A DNA stretch of 36,163 nt from an uncultured Clostridia bacterium. Its GTDB lineage: Bacteria > Bacillota > Clostridia > UBA1381. The DNA lies in contig CALXSW010000205.1 in assembly GCA_944391255.1 (NCBI GenBank), positions 1 to 36,163 on the forward strand. The letters are read 5' to 3'. Both the position numbers and the translations under genes were made by a program. Of this stretch, positions 23,022-30,900 are shown one piece after another (position 1 is the stretch's first letter; each line of letters opens with the position of its first letter). The notes below the pieces were generated by a model. It did not search any database and was not told the DNA's origin. It was given only the letters and a program-made list of their open reading frames with translations.

Positions 23022-23516
23022 GTGAGGCGGCTTGTTTTTCTTTTGATACTTGCGGCAGGCGCGGCTATGTTTTCAATATCATGCGCGAGACAGAAGGGTG
23101 TTCCAAAGAGCGGAGCGAGGCTCTATTATGTTGACGCGAATATAAATATGCTTCTTCCGTTTGAGGAGGATGTAATAGACGCGTCAAAGGAATACCGCGC
23201 CAAGGCGGTGCTGGACATGCTGATCGAAGGACATGATAACAATGATAAGATACGCAGGCTTATACCGCGAGAAAAAGGATGTATTACATGCAGTGTGAAC
23301 GACACTACGGCGTATGTGGATATTGATTCTAAAATACGCGAAAGTATGCCGGACAGCCGTGACATGGAGAGGCTGTTCATATATCAGATAGTTGACACGC
23401 TGACATCGATAAAAGGAATAAACTATGTGCGTTTTACCGTGGACGGGGAAGTACATAAGGATTTTATGGGATATTATGATATGCGTGAAACGTATTCATA
23501 CTCATATCCCGAATGA
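23022..23516 (+). CDS. GerMN-domain putative lipoprotein
   Basis: This 164-residue protein starts with GTG 23022; the nearby ATG at 23020 is followed directly by a stop in its own frame, and AGGAGG (23008-23013) fits the GTG. An N-terminal hydrophobic stretch ends in FSISC at C21, a non-standard lipobox (Ser at -3), so lipid attachment is likely but not sure. The rest is a GerMN domain with LLPF, RRLIPREKG, TAYVDIDSKI and the conserved LFIYQIVDTLTSIKGINYVRFTVDG. GerMN domains occur in spore-germination GerM and in other envelope lipoproteins such as LpqB. A 9-bp inverted repeat (22984-22992 with 22999-23007) touches the binding site and could affect translation. Confidence 0.85.
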   Translation: MRRLVFLLILAAGAAMFSISCARQKGVPKSGARLYYVDANINMLLPFEEDVIDASKEYRAKAVLDMLIEGHDNNDKIRRLIPREKGCITCSVNDTTAYVDIDSKIRESMPDSRDMERLFIYQIVDTLTSIKGINYVRFTVDGEVHKDFMGYYDMRETYSYSYPE

Positions 23517-23550
23517 TTTTGAAGTCAGATATATTAAAGGCGGATATATT

Positions 23551-24327
23551 ATGGAAAAATTACTTGAGATAATAAAAGAAACAAGGAACATTGCGCTTAA
23601 CAGGGCTGACGCGGGGAATATAAAGGTGAAAGGTCCGGCGGATTTTGTAACTATGACTGATATGGGAATACAGGAATTTTTAAAACCGCGTCTTGCCTGG
23701 CTGTATCCTGATATACAGTTTATGAGCGAGGAGAAGGATAATTCAGAGATCGATATGAGCGGCAAGGTGTGGATACTTGATCCTATTGACGGAACAACAA
23801 ATCTGATACATGATTACAGGATGAGCGCCGTGTCATTGGGACTGGCGCAGGGCGGAGATGTTGTCCTCGGTATTGTGTACAACCCATTTACCGATGAGAT
23901 GTTTTATGCTGAAAAAGGGTGCGGCGCGTATTTGAACGGCAGACGGATCCATGTTTCGGAAGCAGAATGCCTTGGTGATTCGCTTATAAGCGTAGGCACA
24001 TCGCCGTATCATAAGGAGCTGGCTGATGATAATTTTGAGCTTATAAAACGCTTTTTCAAAGCGAGCGAGGATATACGCCGCTGCGGCAGCGCGGCGCTTG
24101 ATCTGTGCTATGCGGCGTGCGGCAGGATAGACGGATATTTTGAAATGAATCTTAAGCCATGGGATTATGCCGCCGGAACAGCGATCCTGCGCGAGGCCGG
24201 AGGAAAGGTAACATGCCCTGACGGAACCGCGCCGGTTTTTTCGTGTCCGTCAGATATCGTGGCGTCAAACGGTATGATACACGGCGATATGCTTGATTTA
24301 ATAAATAAAACCTTGACATTAAAGTAA
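23551..24327 (+). CDS. suhB: Inositol monophosphatase family protein (SuhB-like)
   Basis: This 258-residue phosphatase has the family's metal-binding residues: E60/E61 in SEEKD, D77 and D80 in WILDPIDGTTN, and the C-terminal aspartate in KPWDYAAGTAILREAGG. Members hydrolyse inositol-1-phosphate, 3'-phosphoadenosine 5'-phosphate or fructose-1,6-bisphosphate with Mg2+; which substrate is used here is not visible. The start ATG 23551 has AAAGGCGG upstream. A longer in-frame reading from 23425 overlaps the GerMN gene and is rejected. The promoter of tyrS lies inside the last codons. Confidence 0.92.
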   Translation: MEKLLEIIKETRNIALNRADAGNIKVKGPADFVTMTDMGIQEFLKPRLAWLYPDIQFMSEEKDNSEIDMSGKVWILDPIDGTTNLIHDYRMSAVSLGLAQGGDVVLGIVYNPFTDEMFYAEKGCGAYLNGRRIHVSEAECLGDSLISVGTSPYHKELADDNFELIKRFFKASEDIRRCGSAALDLCYAACGRIDGYFEMNLKPWDYAAGTAILREAGGKVTCPDGTAPVFSCPSDIVASNGMIHGDMLDLINKTLTLK

Positions 24328-24341
24328 AAGCGTGATAGAAT
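24313..24341 (+). promoter_or_regulatory. Promoter of tyrS
   Basis: A perfect TTGACA (24313-24318), a 17-bp spacer and TAGAAT (24336-24341), overlapping the 3' end of suhB. The leader is only about 35 nt, too short for a T-box. Confidence 0.8.
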
Positions 24342-24380
24342 AGTAGCGATTTGAAACTTATTGCAGGAGGAAAAGGATAC

Positions 24381-25601
24381 ATGTCGGAAAATGTATTTGA
24401 CGTACTTAAGGAACGCGGTCTGATAGCTCAGACAACGCATGAGGAAGAAATAAGAGAATTGCTCGGTAAGGAGAAAGTCACTTTTTATATAGGCTTTGAC
24501 CCTACAGCTGATTCGCTGCATGTAGGTCATTTTTTGCAGATGGTAGTTATGAGACATATGCAGATGCATGGTCACAGACCGATCGCGCTCGTTGGCGGCG
24601 GAACAGGTCATATAGGTGATCCGTCAGGCAGAACAGATATGCGTCAGATGATGACTACAGAGGTTATAAACCATAACTGCGAGTGCTTTAAAAAACAGCT
24701 TTCATCAGTTGTGGATTTCTCAGACGGCAAGGCGCTTATGGTAAATAACGCAGATTGGCTTTTGAAACTGAATTATGTTGATTTTATAAGAGATATAGGC
24801 TCATGCTTCTCTGTAAATAAGATGCTGACAGCTGAATGCTTCAAGCAAAGACTTGAAAAGGGCCTCTCATTCCTTGAATTTAACTATATGCTTATGCAGT
24901 CATACGATTTTCTTATGCTTAACCGTATGTACGATTGTAAGATAGAGCTTGGCGGTGACGACCAGTGGAGCAATATACTCGGAGGCCTTGAGCTTTGCCG
25001 CAAGAAGGACGGCAAGCAGGTATACGGTATGACGTTCACGCTTCTTACAAACAGTGAGGGAAAAAAGATGGGTAAGACTCAGTCGGGCGCTGTATGGCTT
25101 GATCCGGCAAAGACATCACCGTATGACTTCTATCAGTACTGGGTGAATGTTCAGGACGCTGACGTTATAAAGTGTCTGAAGCTTCTCACATTCGTGCCGA
25201 TGGATGAAATAAGAGAAATGGAAAAGTGGGAAGGCGCAGAGCTTAACAAGGCGAAGCGTATTCTTGCGTATGAGGTAACAAAGCTCGTTCATGGAGAGGA
25301 AGAGGCTGAAAAGGCAAAGGCTACTGCGGAAGCTGTATTTGCCGGAAGCGGTGTTTCGGAGAATATGCCTACAACTGTGATAAGCGATGTGGTAGGTATG
25401 GGTGTTCTCGATATGCTTGTAAAGACAGGCCTGTTCAAATCGAAGGGCGAGGCGAGAAGAACTGTTCAGCAGAACGGATTGTCTATAAATGATTCAAAAT
25501 ATACCGATATTAACGGAACTGTAACGGCTGACATGCTCACAGAAAACGGAATAGTTATAAAGAAGGGTAAGAAGGTATACCATAGAGTCGTAACAGAATA
25601 A
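24381..25601 (+). CDS. tyrS: Tyrosine--tRNA ligase
   Basis: This 406-residue class I synthetase charges tRNA-Tyr. The HIGH-like motif is HVGH (47-50, after DSLH) and the KMSKS-like motif is K229-M-G-K-T233. The middle has GGDDQWSNILGG, the tyrosine/ATP-site segment. A C-terminal S4-like RNA-binding domain begins near residue 338 (GLFKSKGEARRTVQQNGLSIN). I chose ATG 24381, with CAGGAGG upstream, instead of an in-frame TTG at 24351. It has its own promoter and a strong terminator, and it lacks the T-box leader common for tyrS in Firmicutes. Confidence 0.97.
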   Translation: MSENVFDVLKERGLIAQTTHEEEIRELLGKEKVTFYIGFDPTADSLHVGHFLQMVVMRHMQMHGHRPIALVGGGTGHIGDPSGRTDMRQMMTTEVINHNCECFKKQLSSVVDFSDGKALMVNNADWLLKLNYVDFIRDIGSCFSVNKMLTAECFKQRLEKGLSFLEFNYMLMQSYDFLMLNRMYDCKIELGGDDQWSNILGGLELCRKKDGKQVYGMTFTLLTNSEGKKMGKTQSGAVWLDPAKTSPYDFYQYWVNVQDADVIKCLKLLTFVPMDEIREMEKWEGAELNKAKRILAYEVTKLVHGEEEAEKAKATAEAVFAGSGVSENMPTTVISDVVGMGVLDMLVKTGLFKSKGEARRTVQQNGLSINDSKYTDINGTVTADMLTENGIVIKKGKKVYHRVVTE

Positions 25602-25617
25602 TTGGATTTATATGATC

Positions 25618-25663
25618 GGGGCTGCGGAAAACTCGTTGAGTTTTGCGTCAGCCTCGTTTTTTT
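25618..25663 (+). terminator. Rho-independent terminator after tyrS
   Basis: An outer 7-bp stem, GGGGCTG (25618-25624) with CAGCCTC (25649-25655), continues into an inner GAAAACTC/GAGTTTT part and is followed by G and seven T (25657-25663). The next gene's binding site starts directly after the T run. Confidence 0.85.
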
Positions 25664-25679
25664 GAAAGGGAAAGAAAAG

Positions 25680-26243
25680 ATGAATGTGTTTGATTTCGAT
25701 AATACGATATATGACGGAGAAAGCTCGTTAGATTTTTTTGTGTTCTGCGTTAAGCGGAAACCGTCGCTCGCAAGACATCTCCCCGGAGTGATAGCCATGG
25801 CTGCGAAATACAAGAGCGGGATCGTGCCGGAAGAGGAGGTCATGGAGTTTTGCACTAAGATGCTTTTGTGTCTTATTCCGCACAAGAGCGAGCTTCAGAA
25901 AATGACAGATATGTTCTGGAAAAAGAACAGGAAAAAGCTTAAACCGGAGATCATGAATATTATTCATGACGGTGATGTTATAATAAGCGCCTCACCGTCA
26001 TTTATGTTTGACGATATACGAGGCGAGATGGGAAATGTCAGGATAATATCGACGGAAATAGAGCTTGAGAGCGGAAAAATAAAAGAGCTTTGCTATGGCG
26101 CGAATAAAGCGGAGATATTCAGCAGGGTATATCCGGAAGTCAGTCCCGATAATTTTTATACAGATAATATCAATGATATGCCGATGATACGGCTGTCTAA
26201 GCGCGCGTGGTTAGTGAAGGGCACTCGTTTGACTGAAATATAA
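25680..26243 (+). CDS. HAD-superfamily phosphatase (HAD-IB/SerB-like)
   Basis: This 187-residue protein opens MNVFDFDNTIYDGESSLDFF, with the catalytic nucleophile and acid D5 and D7 in DFDNT. SASPS is the second motif and FYTDNINDMPM the fourth, metal-binding, motif. This set matches the HAD-IB subfamily, which holds phosphoserine phosphatase-like and other small-molecule phosphatases; the substrate is not known. The start ATG follows a GAAAGGG site that lies right after the tyrS terminator, and no separate promoter is visible. Expression may therefore depend on terminator read-through. Confidence 0.85.
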   Translation: MNVFDFDNTIYDGESSLDFFVFCVKRKPSLARHLPGVIAMAAKYKSGIVPEEEVMEFCTKMLLCLIPHKSELQKMTDMFWKKNRKKLKPEIMNIIHDGDVIISASPSFMFDDIRGEMGNVRIISTEIELESGKIKELCYGANKAEIFSRVYPEVSPDNFYTDNINDMPMIRLSKRAWLVKGTRLTEI

Positions 26244-26329
26244 AAACAGTAAAAAAGCATATGATCCTTTTTTGGTTGTAATAGACAAAAAAAATATATA
26301 ACGGCAATTTCTTTAGGTGAAAAATCTCG

Positions 26330-26358
26330 TTGACAGACAAATTCAATTATGGTATAAT
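26330..26358 (+). promoter_or_regulatory. Promoter of the hom-thrB operon
   Basis: A perfect TTGACA (26330-26335), a 17-bp spacer and a perfect TATAAT (26353-26358). Transcription should start near 26365. The stretch 26244-26329 holds nothing I can assign. Confidence 0.88.
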
Positions 26359-26389
26359 TTATTCTATTAATTATAACTTTTTTTAAAAT

Positions 26390-26408
26390 GCATGAATATT
26401 ATTCATGC
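26390..26408 (+). promoter_or_regulatory. Palindromic hairpin in the hom leader
   Basis: GCATGAATATTATTCATGC is a perfect palindrome around one T. As RNA it makes an 8-bp hairpin with loop ATT; as DNA it could be an operator about 25 bp downstream of the predicted start. It loosely resembles ArgR/AhrC boxes. Confidence 0.55.
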
Positions 26409-26436
26409 CTGTGGTTCAGAGTGGAGGAAAAAAACG

Positions 26437-27639
26437 ATGGCAAAGGTTGCAATAATGGGTTACGGAACGGTCGGAAGCGGCGTTTACGACATTATCAAGA
26501 TGAACAGCGCAAAGCTTTCAGAGAGCGCCGGCGAGGCGTTGGAGCTTAAGTACATTCTTGATATCCGTGACTTTGACGATCATCCTGAAAAGCATCTGTT
26601 CACGAAAGATGTAAATGACATCATAAATGATGATGAGATCTCAGTTGTTGCCGAGGTTATGGGCGGGCTTCATCCGGCATATGAGTTCACAAAGCAGCTT
26701 CTCATGTCGGGAAAGAGCGTTGTAACATCAAATAAGGAACTTGTTGCGACATACGGCTCAGAGCTTCTTGCGATAGCTGAAGAAAAGAATGTTAACTATA
26801 TGTTTGAGGCAAGCGTAGGCGGAGGTATACCTGTAATAAGACCGCTCAACAGATGTCTTGGCGCAAACAATGTAAAGAGAATAGCCGGAATATTAAACGG
26901 TACTACAAACTATATACTTTATCAGATGATAAAGAACAAGAAGTCATTTGAAACAGCATTGGCTGACGCTCAGGCAAACGGATATGCTGAAAGAAATCCG
27001 GCCGCGGACGTGGAGGGACACGACGCGTGCAGAAAGATCGCGATCCTTTCTTCACTGGCTTCAGGCAAGGAGCTTGATTATAACAAGATATCAACAGAGG
27101 GTATAACAAACATTTCGCTTGAAGATGTAAATTATGCTGATTCGCTTGACAGCGTTATAAAGCTCATAGGCTATGCGGAATTTTTGGATAATGGAAAGAT
27201 ATATGCTCATGTAGCGCCTATGATGCTGCAGAAGAGCAATATGCTCGCCGGTATAAATGATGTGTTTAACGGCGTGCTTATAACTGGTGACTGTGTAGGC
27301 GATGTAATGTTCTATGGTCCGGGAGCCGGAAAGCTGCCGACAGCTTCAGCTGTTGTTGCTGATATGATCGACTCAGCTATACACAGATCAAGACGCGCTA
27401 TAATCGGTTGGAAGAAGACGGACGAGGATATAGCGGCGTCAACTGATGACAAAAAATTCAGATATTTTGTCAGAACAACGAGCGGCGGAGTATCGGATAT
27501 TTTCGGAAACGTAACCGCTGTAGAAAGCCTTGTTGAGGGTGAAAACGCATTTATCACAGAAGCTCTCACGGCTTCGGAGATGGCTCAAAAATCTCAGAAG
27601 CTTGGAAACATTATTTCATCTATCAGGGTATTTGATTGA
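26437..27639 (+). CDS. hom: Homoserine dehydrogenase
   Basis: This 400-residue enzyme reduces aspartate semialdehyde to homoserine with NAD(P)H. The Rossmann motif is GYGTVGSG (8-15), and the conserved block NGTTNYILYQM plus AERNPAADVEGHDACRKIAILSS carries the substrate-binding acids and the catalytic lysine. The C-terminal tail (about 345-400) is ACT-like but shorter than the full ACT domain of the 430-residue forms, so feedback control by threonine may differ. I chose ATG 26437, with GTGGAGG upstream; the more upstream in-frame ATG lies inside the leader hairpin. The stop overlaps the thrB start (TGATG), so the two are translationally coupled. Confidence 0.95.
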   Translation: MAKVAIMGYGTVGSGVYDIIKMNSAKLSESAGEALELKYILDIRDFDDHPEKHLFTKDVNDIINDDEISVVAEVMGGLHPAYEFTKQLLMSGKSVVTSNKELVATYGSELLAIAEEKNVNYMFEASVGGGIPVIRPLNRCLGANNVKRIAGILNGTTNYILYQMIKNKKSFETALADAQANGYAERNPAADVEGHDACRKIAILSSLASGKELDYNKISTEGITNISLEDVNYADSLDSVIKLIGYAEFLDNGKIYAHVAPMMLQKSNMLAGINDVFNGVLITGDCVGDVMFYGPGAGKLPTASAVVADMIDSAIHRSRRAIIGWKKTDEDIAASTDDKKFRYFVRTTSGGVSDIFGNVTAVESLVEGENAFITEALTASEMAQKSQKLGNIISSIRVFD

Positions 27640-28532
27640 TGATAGGTGTTAAGGTTCCTGCCACAAGCGCCAATATGGGAGCCGGCTTTGACACGCTTGG
27701 CATAGCGCTCAACCTCTATTCAAGGCTGGAGATTGAGGAACGTGAAAGCGGACTTGAGATCATAACGGTAAACGGAACCAATGTCGCGTCTGATAAGACA
27801 AATCTTGTATATCGCGCAATGGAAAAGGTTTTCAATGAGGCGGGATACACGCCAAAGGGACTGTATATAAAGCAGGATAGCGATATACCAATGACGAGAG
27901 GGTTAGGCTCGTCAAGCGCCTGCATAATAGGCGGAATGCTCGGAGCGAATGTGATATGTGATCATGCTCTCCCGTACAGCAAAATTATGGATATGGCTGC
28001 CATGATGGAAGGTCATCCTGACAACGTAGGTCCGGCTCTTTACGGAGGTTTCTGTATTTCCGTAAAAGACGGCGAGCATACGTATGTAAAGAGTATAAAG
28101 CTGCCGAACGATCTTTCTTTCGCGGTCATGATCCCTGATTTCTTCGTTGCGACAAAGAAATCAAGAGGTGTTCTTCCGGAAATGATAGAGATAAAGACGG
28201 CTGCGCACAATATAGCGCGCGCGTCGTTATTTCAGGCGGCGCTTACGACTGGGGATTACGATCTGCTAAAATGCGGAGTCGATGACAGAATGCATCAGCC
28301 GTATCGTAAAAATTATATAGACGGCTTTGATGAGATATTTGAAAAGACATATGAGCTTGGCGCTAAGGCGACATATCTTAGCGGTTCGGGGCCGACTATC
28401 GTTTCGATCCTTGAAGGGAACGGAAACAAATTCAAAAATGAGATGAGCGAATTTTTTGAGAATAATTCACATAAGTGGAAATGCGGTATTCTCGAATGCG
28501 ATAATGTCGGTTCAGTTGTGAAACTCGGCTGA
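27639..28532 (+). CDS. thrB: Homoserine kinase
   Basis: This 297-residue GHMP kinase phosphorylates homoserine on the way to threonine. It starts MIGVKVPATSANMGAGFDTLG, the usual N-terminus, and has the ATP-binding PMTRGLGSSSA (84-94) and the C-terminal YLSGSGPTIVS motif. The ATG at 27639 shares one base with the hom stop, and its own binding site is weak, so coupling to hom is likely. Threonine synthase (thrC) is not in the window. lysC follows 47 bp later. Confidence 0.95.
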   Translation: MIGVKVPATSANMGAGFDTLGIALNLYSRLEIEERESGLEIITVNGTNVASDKTNLVYRAMEKVFNEAGYTPKGLYIKQDSDIPMTRGLGSSSACIIGGMLGANVICDHALPYSKIMDMAAMMEGHPDNVGPALYGGFCISVKDGEHTYVKSIKLPNDLSFAVMIPDFFVATKKSRGVLPEMIEIKTAAHNIARASLFQAALTTGDYDLLKCGVDDRMHQPYRKNYIDGFDEIFEKTYELGAKATYLSGSGPTIVSILEGNGNKFKNEMSEFFENNSHKWKCGILECDNVGSVVKLG

Positions 28533-28579
28533 TATATAGAATATTATTATAGTATATTTAAGGAAAGGAAATAGATATA

Positions 28580-29788
28580 ATGGGACTTATAGTTCAGAAG
28601 TACGGCGGTACATCGGTTAAGGATGCTGAAAGAGTAATGAACGTTGCAAGACGCATTACAGATGCTTATAAGGCTGGCAACAATGTAGTTGTGGCAGTAT
28701 CGGCGCAAGGTGACACTACAGATGATTTGATCGAAAAGGCAAAGGAAATAAACCCTAACGCGTCAAAGCGTGAGATGGATATGCTTCTTGCTACAGGCGA
28801 GCAGATCTCAATAGCACTTCTTGCAATGGCGATAGAAAAGATCGGCTGTCCGGTAATTTCTCTCACAGGCTGGCAGGCAGGCGTAAAGACTGACACAAAG
28901 TACTCAGCAGCAAGAATAAAGAATATCGACACAGAACGTATCCATAAGGAGCTTGACAGCAGAAGAATCGTTATAGTAGCAGGCTTCCAGGGGATCAACA
29001 AGTATGACGATATCACAACTCTCGGAAGAGGCGGTTCTGATACTTCAGCCGTAGCGCTCGCAGCAGCTCTTCACGCTGATGTCTGCGAAATATACACAGA
29101 CGTTGACGGTGTTTATACAACAGACCCGAGAATATGTAAGGAAGCTTATAAGCTGGACGATATTTCATATGATGAAATGCTTGAGCTCGCTTCACTCGGA
29201 GCAAACGTGCTTCATAACAGAAGCGTTGAAATGGCAAAGAAATACAATGTCAAGCTGTCGGTTCGTTCAAGCTTGAACAATAATGAAGGAACATATGTTA
29301 AGGAGGTTTCACAAGTGGAAAAGATGCTCGTTAGAGGTGTTACAAGAGATAATGACTGTGCAAGAATAGCTCTTTGCGGTGTTGAGGATACACCGGGTAA
29401 GGCATTCCAGGTATTTGAAATGCTTGCTAAGGCAGGTATCTGCGTTGACCTTATTATACAGTCTATAGGTGACGGAAAGTCAAAGGATATCAGCTTCACA
29501 GTTACAGAGGGCGAGCTTGACGCTGCTCTTAAGATCCTTGAGGAAAACGCGTCAATGATCAATGCAAGAGAGATCAAGTCAACAAAGGACGTTTCAAAGG
29601 TATCTATCGTAGGTGCTGGTATGGTAAACAATACAGGTGTTGCGGCTAAGATGTTTGAGGCTCTTTATGACGCTCAGATCAATATAAAGATGATCGCTAC
29701 ATCAGAGATCAAGATATCAGTTCTCGTTGCGAGAAACCAGGCTGAGGCAGCTGTAAACGCTATCCACAGCAAATTCCTGAGCAAATAA
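28580..29788 (+). CDS. lysC: Aspartate kinase
   Basis: This 402-residue enzyme makes aspartyl phosphate, the first step to lysine, methionine and threonine. The kinase domain has VQKYGGTSV (5-13), TLGRGGSDTSAVALAAAL and YTDVDGVYTTDPR. The C-terminus holds two ACT domains (about residues 260-400; IALCGVEDTPGKAFQVFEML and VSIVGAGMVNNTGVAAKMFEAL) that bind regulatory amino acids. The size matches Bacillus-type aspartokinase II. An in-frame internal start at 29315, with an AAGGAGG, lies between the kinase and ACT parts. It follows thrB in the same direction, with an AAGGAAAGG site before the ATG. Confidence 0.96.
   Translation: MGLIVQKYGGTSVKDAERVMNVARRITDAYKAGNNVVVAVSAQGDTTDDLIEKAKEINPNASKREMDMLLATGEQISIALLAMAIEKIGCPVISLTGWQAGVKTDTKYSAARIKNIDTERIHKELDSRRIVIVAGFQGINKYDDITTLGRGGSDTSAVALAAALHADVCEIYTDVDGVYTTDPRICKEAYKLDDISYDEMLELASLGANVLHNRSVEMAKKYNVKLSVRSSLNNNEGTYVKEVSQVEKMLVRGVTRDNDCARIALCGVEDTPGKAFQVFEMLAKAGICVDLIIQSIGDGKSKDISFTVTEGELDAALKILEENASMINAREIKSTKDVSKVSIVGAGMVNNTGVAAKMFEALYDAQINIKMIATSEIKISVLVARNQAEAAVNAIHSKFLSK
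29315..29788 (+). CDS. lysC: Probable internally initiated regulatory (beta) subunit of aspartate kinase
   Basis: Inside lysC, AAGGAGG (29300-29306) is followed 8 nt later by an in-frame GTG (29315), with an ATG at 29324 as a second choice. Translation from there would give a 157-residue protein made only of the two ACT domains (VEKMLVRGVTRDND...). Bacillus subtilis aspartokinase II and corynebacterial LysC are known to make such a beta subunit from an internal start at the same place. The site is as strong as the best binding sites in this window. Actual use is inferred from sequence only. Confidence 0.65.
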   Translation: MEKMLVRGVTRDNDCARIALCGVEDTPGKAFQVFEMLAKAGICVDLIIQSIGDGKSKDISFTVTEGELDAALKILEENASMINAREIKSTKDVSKVSIVGAGMVNNTGVAAKMFEALYDAQINIKMIATSEIKISVLVARNQAEAAVNAIHSKFLSK

Positions 29789-29805
29789 TCAGATGTTTTG
29801 AAACA

Positions 29806-29850
29806 GGGCGGACAGGAGGAGTCAAAGCGAATCCCGTTTCGCCCGTTTTT
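29806..29850 (+). terminator. Possible weak terminator after lysC
   Basis: GGGCG (29806-29810) pairs with CGCCC (29840-29844), followed by GTTTTT (29845-29850). An inner CGAA/TTCG hairpin (29828-29841) overlaps it by one or two bases. The stem is short and interrupted, so rlmB may still receive read-through. Confidence 0.35.
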
Positions 29851-29868
29851 GGATATACGGAGAAAAAA

Positions 29869-30600
29869 ATGGAAGATATAATTTTCGGACGAGGCCCTGT
29901 ATCTGAGGCGATAAATGCCGGCCATCCTATCGATAAGCTTATGATAAAAAGCGGAGCATATGCGCATTCGCTCATTCCTATCATAGACAAGGCGAAGAGC
30001 AGGGGCATAATAATACAGCAGGTGGATAATCAGAAGCTTGACCGTCTTTCGGAGGGCGGAAACCACCAGGGCGTAGTAGCGCTTGTGAGCGCGTATGAAT
30101 ACGTGTCGGTATCGGATATTTTAAAAAAAGCGGAGGAGAAAGGACAGCCTCCTTTTGTTATAATATGCGACAAGATAACTGATCCTCATAATCTCGGCGC
30201 AATAATAAGAACGGCGAACTGTGTCGGAGCGCATGGCGTTATAATACCGAAACGAAACGCGGCAGGTGTAAACTCGGTTGTTATGAAAACGTCGGCCGGC
30301 GCGCTTGAATATACTCCTGTTGCAAAGGTGACAAATATCGCGTCAACGATAGATGAGCTTAAAAAGTCGGGGTTGTGGATCACGGCGGCTGATATGGATG
30401 GTCAGCCTATGTATGATATAGACTTTAACGGCGCGGTCGGACTTGTTATCGGCAGCGAGGGAAACGGCATAAGCCGGCTTGTCAGGGAAAAATGCGACTT
30501 TGTTGCGTCGATCCCTATGAACGGAGAAATAAATTCATTGAACGCCTCTGTAGCAGCGTCGGTGCTTATGTATGAGGTGCTAAGACAGAGGATGAAATAA
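29869..30600 (+). CDS. rlmB: 23S rRNA (guanosine-2'-O-)-methyltransferase (RlmB/TrmH family)
   Basis: This 243-residue SpoU/TrmH methyltransferase has an N-terminal RNA-binding substrate domain (MEDIIFGRGPVSEAINAGHPIDKL) and a knotted SPOUT domain. The three motifs are visible: DPHNLGAIIRTANCVGAHGVI (motif 1), VIGSEGNGISRLV (motif 2) and IPMNGEINSLNASVAASVLMYE (motif 3). Members 2'-O-methylate a guanosine in 23S rRNA; the E. coli RlmB target is G2251. Paralogues such as TrmH-like tRNA methylases look similar, but the N-terminal domain supports RlmB. The start ATG has a CGGAG site. Confidence 0.92.
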   Translation: MEDIIFGRGPVSEAINAGHPIDKLMIKSGAYAHSLIPIIDKAKSRGIIIQQVDNQKLDRLSEGGNHQGVVALVSAYEYVSVSDILKKAEEKGQPPFVIICDKITDPHNLGAIIRTANCVGAHGVIIPKRNAAGVNSVVMKTSAGALEYTPVAKVTNIASTIDELKKSGLWITAADMDGQPMYDIDFNGAVGLVIGSEGNGISRLVREKCDFVASIPMNGEINSLNASVAASVLMYEVLRQRMK

Positions 30601-30617
30601 CAGAAAGGAATATTATC

Positions 30618-30887
30618 ATGAAAGCTATAGTAACAGTAGTTGGTGAGGATAAAAAAGGCATAATCGCAAAAGTCAGCAATGTGCTTTATGAAAATGATGT
30701 AAATATAGTTGATATTTCGCAGACTATCATGCAGAATATGTTTACAATGATCATGATGGTTGAATTTAAGAGCGCTAACGTTTCAGTACAGCAGATAACT
30801 GAAAAGCTCAATGTTATCGCAGAGGAAATGGGACTTTCTATACATGTTCAGCGTGAAGAGATCTTCACATCTATGCACAGAATATGA
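30618..30887 (+). CDS. ACT-domain protein (UPF0237 type)
   Basis: This 89-residue protein is a single ACT-type domain, MKAIVTVVGEDKKGIIAKVSNVLYENDVNIVDISQTIMQ, with the Gly-Ile/Ile-Ala turn typical of amino acid-binding ACT modules such as GcvR. No catalytic domain is attached. It is almost always found just upstream of a UPF0210 gene, as here (13 bp apart), so the two proteins probably act together, possibly with the ACT protein as sensor. The ligand is unknown. It has a GAAAGGA site and follows rlmB by 17 bp. Confidence 0.92.
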   Translation: MKAIVTVVGEDKKGIIAKVSNVLYENDVNIVDISQTIMQNMFTMIMMVEFKSANVSVQQITEKLNVIAEEMGLSIHVQREEIFTSMHRI

Positions 30888-30900
30888 GGAGGGATTATAA

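Noticed and set aside
23425..23550. Upstream in-frame extension of the inositol phosphatase gene
   Set aside because: It overlaps the GerMN gene, has no homologous sequence, and a good start with binding site lies at 23551.
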